Assembly: GCA_017450165.1 (NCBI GenBank)
Contig: JAFSWO010000083.1
Coordinates: forward strand, 41,392-105,391
From: Bacteroidales bacterium
GTDB taxonomy: Bacteria > Bacteroidota > Bacteroidia > Bacteroidales > UBA932
Direction: 5' to 3'
DNA length: 64,000 bases
This document shows positions 1 through 8,031 of the stretch, one piece after another. A program made the translations under genes and the position numbers. Within the stretch, counting starts at the first letter, position 1. Each line of letters starts with the position of its first letter. The notes below the pieces were generated by a model. That model worked only from the letters and a program-made list of their open reading frames with translations, was not told the DNA's origin and did not search any database.

Positions 1-1119
1 GGCATCCACCGGATTCTTCTTCATCTTGGCGGCGGCTTCAGCCAGCGTCATCTGGGAATATTCGCCGGCATTCTTGCTGATATAGATGGTCTCTGCACCA
101 CCGCGTTCGTACAGAATATCAGGGATTTCCGCCTTGATGCGGGCAAGCTGTTCCGGATCCTTGAAGCGTTCGCGCATCGCTTTCGTACCACCGTCGCGGC
201 ACCAAGCCGGGGTGAGCGCAGAGGCCATGCCGATACCGGACGCCAGATAGGGATACTGGTCGGCGGTGACCTTCATACCCTGCTGCTGGTAAGACTCGAT
301 CAGGTTGATCACACTGTCCGCCTTGTACCACTCGGAGCGGCCGAGGCATTTGATGTGCGAGATGTTGACCGGCACGCCGGCGGCCTTGCCGATTTCCAGC
401 GCTTCGCGGATGGAGTTGACCAGACCGATATTAAACTTATTCTCGTTGCGCACGTGGGTGGTGTAGATGCCGCCCATCTTGCCCATTTCAGTCATAAGTG
501 CCACAACTTCAGAAGTTTCACTGAAGCAGCCCGGTACATAAAACAGACCCGTGGAAAGGCCGAGACTGCCGTCCAGCATCTCCTGACGGACCAGCTCCTT
601 CATCTTTTCCACCTCTTCCGGGGTGGCATAGCGCGCCTCGTCGCCCATCACCTGCTCGCGGATGGTGTTGTGGCCGGTGAAGCTGGCTACGTTGGTTCCG
701 ATACCCTGATCCTCTAGTTTGGCGAAGAAATCGCTGAGCGGATAGCGGCTGCCACCGCACATACCCGGAATGACAGTGGTAACACCCATCCGGAGGTAGG
801 ACTCGTTTGCGTGTTGCTTCAGAAGAGTCGGCTCAAGATGGTCGTGCGGATCGATAAAACCCGGGCTCACGACATACCCTTCCGCGTCGATAATTTTGGT
901 CGCTTTGCACTTCTTTTGGATGTCCGGATCGGCTGCTCCGACATAGACCACTTTTTCACCGGAGATGACGACGTCCGCCTTGTAAGAAGGGGCCTCCGAA
1001 CCGTCGTAAAGCGTACCTCCAACGATCAAAATATCCCCCTCTGCAGGCACCTGAGGGCCACATCCAACAAGGGTTAACAAAAGTGTTACAAAAGTGGATA
1101 CAATAGCAATTTTCTTCAT
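1..1119 (-). CDS. D-aminoacylase-like amidohydrolase lipoprotein (3' end outside window)
   Basis: Partial gene: 373 codons are open from the ATG at 1119 to the window edge, with no stop reached. The product starts with a lipoprotein signal (MKKIAIVSTF, then LTLVGC, lipid-anchored Cys20). An amidohydrolase fold follows: strand ILIVGGTLYDG near residue 31 and the metal-binding HxH in GFIDPHDHLEP (His92, His94). This pattern is typical of N-acyl-D-amino-acid deacylases, which release free D-amino acids from N-acylated forms, here probably in the periplasm. The start lies 1 base beyond the glyS stop, so it is likely the last gene of the suf-folK-glyS transcript. The exact substrate is inferred; a dihydroorotase-like or other metal amidase is possible. 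Confidence 0.82.
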   Translation of the reverse strand, partial: MKKIAIVSTFVTLLLTLVGCGPQVPAEGDILIVGGTLYDGSEAPSYKADVVISGEKVVYVGAADPDIQKKCKATKIIDAEGYVVSPGFIDPHDHLEPTLLKQHANESYLRMGVTTVIPGMCGGSRYPLSDFFAKLEDQGIGTNVASFTGHNTIREQVMGDEARYATPEEVEKMKELVRQEMLDGSLGLSTGLFYVPGCFSETSEVVALMTEMGKMGGIYTTHVRNENKFNIGLVNSIREALEIGKAAGVPVNISHIKCLGRSEWYKADSVINLIESYQQQGMKVTADQYPYLASGIGMASALTPAWCRDGGTKAMRERFKDPEQLARIKAEIPDILYERGGAETIYISKNAGEYSQMTLAEAAAKMKKNPVDA

Positions 1120-1120
1120 A

Positions 1121-2671
1121 TTATTGGGCTTTTTGAATTTTTCTGAGAACGGTGGTCATACTGATCTTCTTGGAAACGATATCATGAAGATCGGAAATCG
1201 GGACTCTTTCCTGCGTCATTGTGTCCCTATCGCGGATTGTAACACAATTGTCACCCAAAGTGTCGTGATCAATGGTGATACAGTAGGGTGTTCCGATCGC
1301 ATCCTGGCGCCGATAGCGCTTTCCGATCGAGTCTTTTTCGTCATATTGGCAGTTAAAATCGAATCGCAGCATGTCCAGAATTTCACGCGCCTTTTCGGGA
1401 AGTCCGTCCTTCTTGACGAGGGGCAAAATGGCCAGCTTCACCGGGGCGATACAAGCCGGCAGACGGAGGACCACTCGCTCTTCTCCACCTTCGAGCTGCT
1501 CTTCCGTGTAAGCCGCCGAGAGGATGGCCAGGAACATTCGGTCCAGACCGATCGAGGTCTCGATGACATACGGCGTATAGCTTTCACCGGTCTCCGGATC
1601 GAAATACTGGATCTTGCGTCCGCTGAACTTCTGGTGCTGTCCCAAGTCGAAATCCGTGCGTGAGTGCACGCCCTCGAGCTCTTTGAAGCCGAACGGGAAC
1701 TCAAATTCGATATCCGTAGCCGCGTTGGCGTAGTGTGCGAGCTTCTCGTGATCGTGGAAACGATACTTCTCGTCGCCCAATCCGAGCGCCTTGTGCCAGG
1801 AGAGACGGGTCTCCTTCCACGCTTTAAACCAGTGCATTTCCTCGCCGGGGCGCACAAAGAACTGCATTTCCATCTGCTCAAACTCGCGCATACGGAAGAT
1901 AAACTGACGCGCCACAATCTCATTGCGGAAGGCTTTGCCGATCTGCGCAATACCGAAGGGAATCTTCATGCGGCCCGTTTTCTGCACATTCAAAAAGTTG
2001 ACAAATATGCCCTGGGCAGTCTCAGGACGCAGATAAATGGTTCCCACGCCGCCATCCACATTACCCAGCTGGGTGCTGAACATCAGATTGAACTGACGCA
2101 CCTCCGTCCAGTTTTTCGTGCCGGAAATCGGGCAGGCGATTTCGCAGTCGATGATAATCTGACGCAGAGCTGCAAGGTCGTTCTTCCCGAGCGCCTCAGT
2201 CATCCGGGCATGCACTTCGTCCCATTTTGCCTGGTTGCGGAGCACATTCGGATTGGTAGCGCGGAACTGCGCCTCATCAAAAGCATCGCCAAAACGCTTG
2301 CGGCCCTTCTCCACCTCCTTGTTATTTTTCTCTTCCAGTTTTGCGAGATAATCCTCGATCAGGACGTCTGCACGGTATCTTTTCTTGGAATCCTTGTTGT
2401 CAATCAACGGGTCGTTGAAGGCACCCACATGGCCGGAAGCCTCCCAAATGCGGGGGTGCAGAAAGATGGCCGAGTCGATACCCACAATGTTGTCGTTCAG
2501 GTGGACCATGGACTCCCACCAGTATTTCTTGATGTTGTTCTTCATCTCCACGCCGTTCTGGCCGTAATCATAGACGGCGCTCAGGCCATCGTAGATTTCG
2601 CTGGAGGGAAAGATGAATCCGTATTCCTTGGCGTGCGCCACCAGATTCTTGAAAGCTTCTTCCTGTGTCAT
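1121..2671 (-). CDS. glyS: Glycyl-tRNA synthetase, single-chain alpha2 type
   Basis: Class II aminoacyl-tRNA synthetase charging tRNA-Gly in the cytoplasm, 516 aa. The N-terminus has the family signature (KEYGFIFPSSEIYDG, VYDYGQNGVEMKNN). The catalytic core contains LRPETAQGIFVNF, a motif 2 region around FRNEIVARQFIFRMREFEQME, and motif 3 ending IGLDRMFLAIL. The C-terminal anticodon-binding domain includes RLPACIAPVKLAILPLV. This is the archaeal/eukaryotic-like homodimeric form found in Bacteroidetes, not the alpha2beta2 GlyQ/GlyS enzyme. The start ATG overlaps the folK stop by 4 bases, which implies translational coupling. Confidence 0.97.
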   Translation of the reverse strand: MTQEEAFKNLVAHAKEYGFIFPSSEIYDGLSAVYDYGQNGVEMKNNIKKYWWESMVHLNDNIVGIDSAIFLHPRIWEASGHVGAFNDPLIDNKDSKKRYRADVLIEDYLAKLEEKNNKEVEKGRKRFGDAFDEAQFRATNPNVLRNQAKWDEVHARMTEALGKNDLAALRQIIIDCEIACPISGTKNWTEVRQFNLMFSTQLGNVDGGVGTIYLRPETAQGIFVNFLNVQKTGRMKIPFGIAQIGKAFRNEIVARQFIFRMREFEQMEMQFFVRPGEEMHWFKAWKETRLSWHKALGLGDEKYRFHDHEKLAHYANAATDIEFEFPFGFKELEGVHSRTDFDLGQHQKFSGRKIQYFDPETGESYTPYVIETSIGLDRMFLAILSAAYTEEQLEGGEERVVLRLPACIAPVKLAILPLVKKDGLPEKAREILDMLRFDFNCQYDEKDSIGKRYRRQDAIGTPYCITIDHDTLGDNCVTIRDRDTMTQERVPISDLHDIVSKKISMTTVLRKIQKAQ

Positions 2672-3099
2672 AAGGTATTACGTTGTTTTATATTGTCTAA
2701 TAATGTGCGTACGAAAGGCCGCGATACAACCTGCGGATGTGGGATGGTCAGGCGGTCCGTATGTATTTCTAAATCATTGTAAATCAGTATATCTATATCT
2801 ATCGTGCGGTCCTCATAAACCCGTTTTCCAGTGACAGGATCATACGCCGGTGCGTGGCGCGGACGGCCCAGTTTTTCCTCGATCCCCTGACAAATATCCA
2901 GCAGCGCCTCCGGCGCGATATCACTCTCAAAACCAACCACTTGGTTCAAAAAAGCCGGGCCGGTAAACCCGACCGCTTCGGTCTCCAGAAGGCAGGAACA
3001 AATCAGGCTGACATTCAATTCTTCTGAGAGCAACTCTCGTGCAACGCGCAGATTTTCAGCACGGTCGCCAAGATTTGAACCCAGGGAAAGGAAGATCAT
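2668..3099 (-). CDS. folK: 2-amino-4-hydroxy-6-hydroxymethyldihydropteridine pyrophosphokinase
   Basis: Folate-biosynthesis enzyme that transfers pyrophosphate from ATP to 6-hydroxymethyl-7,8-dihydropterin. At 143 aa it has normal length. Diagnostic segments are the N-terminal LSLGSNLGDRAENL, GPAFLNQVVGFES, the catalytic-loop stretch GRPRHAPAYDPVTGKRVYEDR, the RTIDIDILIYND metal-binding block (two Asp ligands) and IPHPQVVSRPFV. It sits between sufT (10-base gap) and glyS (4-base overlap) in a compact minus-strand operon. Confidence 0.96.
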   Translation of the reverse strand: MIFLSLGSNLGDRAENLRVARELLSEELNVSLICSCLLETEAVGFTGPAFLNQVVGFESDIAPEALLDICQGIEEKLGRPRHAPAYDPVTGKRVYEDRTIDIDILIYNDLEIHTDRLTIPHPQVVSRPFVRTLLDNIKQRNTL

Positions 3100-3109
3100 T
3101 TTTAAAGAA

Positions 3110-3436
3110 CTAGTACATGTTCAGCATCAGGCGGGCCTCTTCACTCATTCGCTCCGGGGTCCATTCCGGCTCAAAAACCAGCTGCACATCCACGTCTGAG
3201 ACGGCCCGAACTGCGAAAACACCATTGCGCACCTGCTCCACCACCTCGTCGGCAATCGGACAGTTGGGGGCGGTCAGCGTCATCGTGATGGAAACCTTGG
3301 TGCCCTCTATCTTGATATCGTAAATCAAACCCAACTCATAGACATCTACGGGAATCTCAGGGTCATAGACCTGCTTCAGCGCGGCAATCACCGCCTCCCT
3401 GTCGACACTCTCAACTTGTGTATTATCTTGATTCAT
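3110..3436 (-). CDS. sufT: SufT-like MIP18/DUF59 Fe-S maturation protein
   Basis: Small protein (108 aa) of the MIP18/DUF59 family, which assists maturation of Fe-S proteins. Visible signature: VYDPEIPVDVYELGLIYDI (residues about 22-40), then MTLTAPNCPIADEV with the conserved Cys and VFEPEWTPERMSEEARLML. The start ATG lies inside the 3' end of sufE (14-base overlap), so the two are probably translated together. Its position with sufE and sufS supports a role in Fe-S assembly; the sufBCD scaffold genes are not in this window. Confidence 0.9.
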   Translation of the reverse strand: MNQDNTQVESVDREAVIAALKQVYDPEIPVDVYELGLIYDIKIEGTKVSITMTLTAPNCPIADEVVEQVRNGVFAVRAVSDVDVQLVFEPEWTPERMSEEARLMLNMY

Positions 3437-3851
3437 AGCCTAATGCATAGAGTTTGATTTGTTTGATCATCGCCACCAGGCCGCCGGCGCGCGTGGGGGA
3501 CAAATTCTCCTTCAGTCCGATTTGATCAATGAAAGAGAAGTCCGATGCGAGGATATCCGCCGGTTTTTGTCCGCTGTAAACCCTGATTAACAGGGAGATG
3601 ATGCCCTTTGTGATGATGGCGTCGCTGTCGGCTTTAAAATAGAGCCGATCCTCCTTCATCTCGCAGGCCAGCCACACGCGGGACTGGCAACCGTTGATTA
3701 GGTTGTCGTCGATCTTGTCTTTTTCATCAATCAAGGGGAGCGACTTGCCTAACTCAATGATATACTCATACTTATCCAGCCACTCGTCGAAGACGCAAAA
3801 CTCTTCGATGACCTCGTTCGACAGCTCTTCTATTGTTTTTATTGTGCTCAT
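3423..3851 (-). CDS. sufE: Cysteine desulfuration protein SufE
   Basis: SufE accepts persulfide sulfur from SufS and passes it to the Fe-S scaffold. The 142-aa product has the active-site loop LINGCQSRVW, placing the sulfur-accepting Cys at residue 55, plus IITKGIISLLIRVYSGQ and the conserved C-terminal LSPTRAGGLVAMIKQIK. I choose the ATG at 3851 (MSTIKTIEEL); an in-frame TTG two codons upstream is a weaker alternative. It begins 6 bases after the sufS stop and overlaps sufT at its 3' end. Confidence 0.95.
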   Translation of the reverse strand: MSTIKTIEELSNEVIEEFCVFDEWLDKYEYIIELGKSLPLIDEKDKIDDNLINGCQSRVWLACEMKEDRLYFKADSDAIITKGIISLLIRVYSGQKPADILASDFSFIDQIGLKENLSPTRAGGLVAMIKQIKLYALGYESR

Positions 3852-3857
3852 TATCAA

Positions 3858-5093
3858 TTATTTCAACATTTTAACCGCACGCTGCAGCCCTGCCACGAAA
3901 GCCTCGGCCTCCGCCATTGTATTATAAGGTAGGAACGATGCGCGCAGCATGCCGCGGTCGGAAAAACGGCGTACGAGCGGCTCCGCACACATCCAGCCGG
4001 AGCGAACGGCAATTCCCAGTTTATCCAGAATCTGCGCCAGATCCGAAGGATGCGTCCCTTCTACCGCCAGCGAGAAGAGCGGAATCTTGGTTGAAAGATC
4101 ATCCGGCAGACCGAAGATCCGGAGACCGTCGATGCGCAGAAGCTCCTCCGCCAAATAGGCTACAATCGCGCGCTCCTGCGCCTTTACTTCCGCGCTATAT
4201 CGCAAAGTATCAGCAAGTTCCAGAGCGGGTACAAAGCAGGCCTGGCCCGTAAAATTCGGGGTGCCGGCCTCATATTTGAGCGGCAGTGTATTATAGGTTG
4301 TGCGCGCAAAGGAGACGGTATCCACCATATCGCCGCCACCCATGTAGGGCGGCATCTCCTCCAGGAAGCGCCGCTTGCCATAGAGAATACCCGTGCCGGT
4401 GGGTGCGTAGATCTTATGGCCGGAGAAGATATAAAAATCGCAGTCCAGCGCCTGCACGTCGCATGCCGCGTGCACCACGCCCTGCGCACCGTCCACCGCC
4501 ACCGGAATCCCTTTCGCATGCGCCGCAGCGATGATTTCCCGCACCGGGTTTACAACGCCCAACACATTGGATATCTGCGCAATAGAGACTAGTTTTACGC
4601 GGTTTGTGAGGCGTTTTTCAACCTCCGCTACGGAAAGCGTGCCATCTTCTTCAACCGGAACCACCACCAGTTCCGCGCCGGTCCGCTCGCAGGCCAGCTG
4701 CCAGGGAACGATGTTGGAATGGTGCTCCGCCTCGCTGATGAGAATCTGGTCACCCTTCTGTAAATAACGCGCTGAGAAACAGGTTGCAAGGAGATTAAAA
4801 GCCGCAGTGGCTCCGCTGGTGAAAACCACGCAACCAACCGCCGGATCCACGTTCAGAAAACGCTCCACCGCGCTCCGGCCGGCCTCATACCGATTCGTAG
4901 CATCCACGCTCAATTTGTGCACGGCGCGATGGATATTCGCATTCTCGCGTTCACCCAACTGCGCCTGCAGGGCAAGCACGCCGGCGGGCCGCTGAGCGGT
5001 TGCAGCGTTGTCCAGATAGATCAACGGACGACCGTAAACCGTGTTTTGCAGGCCCGGAAACTGGTTTCGAATATCGGATGCAGGGTTGCTCAT
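3858..5093 (-). CDS. sufS: Cysteine desulfurase SufS
   Basis: PLP-dependent class V aminotransferase-fold enzyme (411 aa) that takes sulfur from L-cysteine and hands it to SufE. Signatures: YLDNAATAQRP near the N-terminus, ANIHRAVHKLS, the aldimine-forming Lys in FSGHKIYAPTGTGILYG, GGGDMVDTV, and the catalytic Cys in RSGWMCAEPL. The active-site block is RSGWMC rather than the common RTGHHC, a tolerated variant. This is the first gene of the minus-strand operon. A near-consensus -7 box (TAACTTCG, complement of 5102-5109) lies only 8 bases before the ATG. Confidence 0.96.
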   Translation of the reverse strand: MSNPASDIRNQFPGLQNTVYGRPLIYLDNAATAQRPAGVLALQAQLGERENANIHRAVHKLSVDATNRYEAGRSAVERFLNVDPAVGCVVFTSGATAAFNLLATCFSARYLQKGDQILISEAEHHSNIVPWQLACERTGAELVVVPVEEDGTLSVAEVEKRLTNRVKLVSIAQISNVLGVVNPVREIIAAAHAKGIPVAVDGAQGVVHAACDVQALDCDFYIFSGHKIYAPTGTGILYGKRRFLEEMPPYMGGGDMVDTVSFARTTYNTLPLKYEAGTPNFTGQACFVPALELADTLRYSAEVKAQERAIVAYLAEELLRIDGLRIFGLPDDLSTKIPLFSLAVEGTHPSDLAQILDKLGIAVRSGWMCAEPLVRRFSDRGMLRASFLPYNTMAEAEAFVAGLQRAVKMLK

Positions 5094-5120
5094 ATAAACT
5101 GCGAAGTTAGCAATTTTCGC

Positions 5121-5128
5121 TATATTTG
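5121..5128 (+). promoter_or_regulatory. Bacteroidetes -7 promoter element for ruvA
   Basis: TATATTTG matches the Bacteroidetes -7 consensus TAnnTTTG exactly and lies 20 bases before the ruvA ATG. A divergent weaker box for sufS is at 5102-5109. Confidence 0.6.
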
Positions 5129-5148
5129 TGGACTAATCCACGGGTATT

Positions 5149-5748
5149 ATGTACGAATATATCACCGGAAGACTGACCGACCTGAACCCTGAAGAAGCCA
5201 TCGTGGAAGCGGGCGGTTTCGGTTACAAAATCATCATTTCGCTGACCACCTATACCAAGCTAAATGAGGCTGGTTCTGAGGCTGTTAAGCTCTATCTGTA
5301 CCATCAGGTCAAAGAGGAAGACGAGAACCTTTTCGGCTTCTTCGACAAGCATGAGCGGGCCCTCTTTCTGCTGCTGATATCGGTTTCCGGCGTGGGTGCG
5401 GCCACCGCCTGCGGCATTCTTTCCGCCCTTTCGGCCGACGAGCTCACAGAGGCCATCATCACCCAGGATGTGAACCGCATCAAAAAGGTCAAAGGAATCG
5501 GCCTGAAGACCGCCCAGCGCTTGATTTTGGAGCTGAAAGACAAACTTTCCGGCGGAATGGCGGGCGATTTCCAGTTCGGAGATTCCCCTGCCGCAGCGGC
5601 CAGTCCGGTCCGCGCAGAGGCGTGCAGCGCACTCACTATGCTTGGATTCCAAAAGGCTGCAGCTGAGAAGGTTGTGGACGCTGTCCTCAAGGAAAACCCT
5701 GGCCTTTCCGTGGAAGAGGTGATCAAGCGAAGCTTGAAAATGCTCTGA
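5149..5748 (+). CDS. ruvA: Holliday junction DNA helicase subunit RuvA
   Basis: RuvA binds four-way junctions and loads the RuvB motor for branch migration. The 199-aa product has the OB-fold N-terminus ([29 protein letters not shown]), [22 protein letters not shown], and the helix-hairpin-helix pair ([15 protein letters not shown] and [20 protein letters not shown]). The flexible C-terminal domain III contains [19 protein letters not shown]. Unlike in many bacteria, ruvB is not adjacent; it lies about 9 kb downstream at 14.8 kb. Confidence 0.97.
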   Translation: MYEYITGRLTDLNPEEAIVEAGGFGYKIIISLTTYTKLNEAGSEAVKLYLYHQVKEEDENLFGFFDKHERALFLLLISVSGVGAATACGILSALSADELTEAIITQDVNRIKKVKGIGLKTAQRLILELKDKLSGGMAGDFQFGDSPAAAASPVRAEACSALTMLGFQKAAAEKVVDAVLKENPGLSVEEVIKRSLKML

Positions 5749-5763
5749 TTCGGGAGTTTTTTG

Positions 5764-5771
5764 TACTTTTG
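5764..5771 (+). promoter_or_regulatory. -7 promoter element for gcvH
   Basis: TACTTTTG, an exact TAnnTTTG match, 38 bases upstream of the gcvH ATG in the gap after ruvA. It probably also drives the following acyl-CoA ligase gene. Confidence 0.65.
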
Positions 5772-5809
5772 CCCTGTCTATTCTTAGGTTATTTTTAAAA
5801 ACCAATACA

Positions 5810-6184
5810 ATGAACGTTCCTACCAATCTTAAGTACACCAACGATCACGAATGGGTGAAAGTTGATGGCAATGTTGCTACTGTCGGTATCACGGATTTCG
5901 CTCAGAGTGAGCTCGGTGACATCGTTTTCGTGGACATCCAGACCGAGGGTGAAGAGCTCGGCAAAGGTGAAGTTTTCGGAGCCATCGAGGCTGTGAAGAC
6001 CGTTGCTGACGCATTCATGCCGGTTTCCGGTAAGGTTATCGAGGTGAATGCAGACCTCGAGGGTGCTCCCGAAACAGTCAACAGTGATCCGTACGGCGCA
6101 GGCTGGATGATCAAGGTCGAGATGACCAACCCTGCAGAGCTGAACGAGCTGCTGGACGCCGCACAGTATCAGCAAATTATCTAA
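5810..6184 (+). CDS. gcvH: Glycine cleavage system H protein
   Basis: Lipoyl-carrier protein (124 aa) shuttling the methylamine intermediate between the P, T and L components of the glycine cleavage complex. The N-terminus [15 protein letters not shown] and the lipoylation hairpin [17 protein letters not shown] place the modified Lys at residue 63. The C-terminal [15 protein letters not shown] is typical. The partner genes gcvT and gcvP are not in this window. The next gene, an acyl-CoA ligase, follows after 15 bases. Confidence 0.97.
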   Translation: MNVPTNLKYTNDHEWVKVDGNVATVGITDFAQSELGDIVFVDIQTEGEELGKGEVFGAIEAVKTVADAFMPVSGKVIEVNADLEGAPETVNSDPYGAGWMIKVEMTNPAELNELLDAAQYQQII

Positions 6185-6199
6185 TTATCAACACTTTAC

Positions 6200-7969
6200 A
6201 TGGAAATTACTCGCGTTTTCGATTACCTCGAAAACCTGAAGAAATTTGCCCCGTGTGATGATATACTTGCCCGGAAATTCCAGGGCAAGTGGATCAAATA
6301 CAGCATCGATGAATACATCGAGAATGCACACCTGGTGGCATGCGGTCTTCTGGCTTTGGGGTATAAAGAGGGCACGAAAGTGGTCTCTCTTTGCAACAAC
6401 CGCCCCGAGTGGAACTTCCTGGATATGGGTGTTACGCTGGCTCACATGATCCACGTCCCCGTCTACAGTACCCTCAGCGCGGATGAATACAGCTACATTT
6501 TTGACCATTCCGATGCGGAAGTCATCGTCATCGGCAACCTGAACCTTTATAAAAAGGTGATTCCGGTCATCGAGAAGATGAACCGCGAGGTGAAGGTGAT
6601 CCTGATGGACTCCGCCGACAGCCTCTTCTGCTTCCAGGATCTCTACGAAAAAGGCCGCGAGAACCGCGAAGCCGGTGAAGAGATTATCAAGCAGAATATC
6701 AAGAACATAGACCCTGATGAGGTGGCTAGTATTATCTACACGTCCGGTACCACCGGCACCCCTAAAGGCGTGATGCTGACCCACCGGAATCTCACATTCG
6801 ACGCCCATACGCACGCCGTGCGCCAGACCAAGAACAGCAGCCATATCATGGTCAGCTTCCTGCCGCTCTGCCATGCGTATGAACGCACTATGAACTATGA
6901 GTATCAGGAGTTGGGTATCCGCACCTACTACGCAGAAAGCCTGGGTACGGTTGCAGCCGACCTAAACGACTGTCACGCAGACGGTTTCTGCGCGGTTCCG
7001 CGCGTCTTGGAACTGATGTACGGCAAGTTTGAAGCAGCCGCCAAGAGCCTTAAGGGTATCAGCAAAAAGATCTATCTGAAGGCTTGGGATTTCGCCAACA
7101 ACTTCGACAATTACAACACCAAGTGGTGGTATCTCAAAAAGCTGAAAATCTACGATAAGCTGGTCTACAGCAAGTGGAGAGCCAATTTGGGCGGCCACGA
7201 GATGCTGGTTGTTTCCGGCGGATCTTCCATCCAGGGCAAGATTGTCCGCACCTACAACGCCGCCAAACTATATATCTTCGAGGGCTATGGTATGACCGAG
7301 GCCTCCCCGGTTATCGCCGTGAACAGCCCGGCTGATAAATACAACAAAATCGGCACAGTAGGCAAGGCAATCGATGGTTCTGAATTAAGCTTTGCACCTG
7401 ATGGAGAGATACTTACGCGCGGTCCGCACGTGATGAAGGGCTACTACAAAGATCCTGAGGCAACCGCTGCCGTGATCGATGAAGAAGGCTGGCTCCACAC
7501 GGGTGATATCGGTTACCTGGTAGAGGGTGAATACCTGAAGATCACAGACCGTAAGAAGGAGATTTTCAAGCTCTCTTCCGGTAAGTACGTAGCCCCGCAA
7601 ACCATTGAAACCCAGCTTAAAACCTCTCCTTATGTGGATAATTCCATCATCGTGGGTGAGAACCAGAAGCTGGTGGCAGCCATCATTATTCCGAACTTCA
7701 ACCGCTTGAAAGATTTCGCCGCAGAGAACAATGTTCGTTATGAAAACAACGAGGACCTGCTCACGAAGGCTGAAATTATTCAAGTGATGCGCAATGTGGT
7801 GGATGAGGTGAACAAAAACCTCGCGCCACACGAGAACATCAAGAAGTATCGCCTGATCAACGACGAGTGGACGCCCGGCAACAACATGCTGTCGCAGACG
7901 CTCAAGCTGAAGCGCCGCAACATTGTGGCTAAATACAAATCGGTGATTGACGAATTGTTCGCAAATTAA
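6200..7969 (+). CDS. Long-chain fatty acid--CoA ligase (AMP-forming)
   Basis: ANL-superfamily enzyme (589 aa) that activates fatty acids to acyl-AMP and then acyl-CoA. The P-loop motif YTSGTTGTPKGVMLTHRN is near residue 180. FEGYGMTEASPVIAVN follows, then GWLHTGDIGYLVEGEYLKITDRKKEIFKLSSGKYVAPQ, including the hinge and the Lys-rich A10 region. No signal peptide; a cytoplasmic or membrane-associated protein. It follows gcvH by 15 bases and is probably co-transcribed. A hairpin at 7998-8028 downstream may terminate the transcript. Chain-length preference cannot be told from sequence. Confidence 0.93.
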   Translation: MEITRVFDYLENLKKFAPCDDILARKFQGKWIKYSIDEYIENAHLVACGLLALGYKEGTKVVSLCNNRPEWNFLDMGVTLAHMIHVPVYSTLSADEYSYIFDHSDAEVIVIGNLNLYKKVIPVIEKMNREVKVILMDSADSLFCFQDLYEKGRENREAGEEIIKQNIKNIDPDEVASIIYTSGTTGTPKGVMLTHRNLTFDAHTHAVRQTKNSSHIMVSFLPLCHAYERTMNYEYQELGIRTYYAESLGTVAADLNDCHADGFCAVPRVLELMYGKFEAAAKSLKGISKKIYLKAWDFANNFDNYNTKWWYLKKLKIYDKLVYSKWRANLGGHEMLVVSGGSSIQGKIVRTYNAAKLYIFEGYGMTEASPVIAVNSPADKYNKIGTVGKAIDGSELSFAPDGEILTRGPHVMKGYYKDPEATAAVIDEEGWLHTGDIGYLVEGEYLKITDRKKEIFKLSSGKYVAPQTIETQLKTSPYVDNSIIVGENQKLVAAIIIPNFNRLKDFAAENNVRYENNEDLLTKAEIIQVMRNVVDEVNKNLAPHENIKKYRLINDEWTPGNNMLSQTLKLKRRNIVAKYKSVIDELFAN

Positions 7970-7997
7970 CCGATTTTAGGCGATTCCAGCGCTGTTT

Positions 7998-8030
7998 AGA
8001 GGGTTCTATGTTCCACGTGGAACCCTCTTT
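7998..8030 (+). terminator. Hairpin between convergent fadD-like gene and mnmG
   Basis: A 9-bp stem (AGAGGGTTC, 7998-8006, with GAACCCTCT, 8020-8028) followed by a short T-rich run. It lies just after the acyl-CoA ligase stop and before the mnmG stop, so it may terminate either transcript. It overlaps the parS-like palindrome at 8009-8024. Confidence 0.45.
8009..8024. promoter_or_regulatory. Candidate parS (ParB-binding) site 1
   Basis: TGTTCCACGTGGAACC contains a perfect 14-bp palindrome (8010-8023) and closely resembles the conserved bacterial parS sequence TGTTTCACGTGAAACA. A second, 15/16 copy lies 434 bp away (start to start) inside mnmG. The match to parS is read directly; ParB binding is inferred. 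It could instead simply be part of the overlapping hairpin. Confidence 0.5.
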
Positions 8031-8031
8031 C

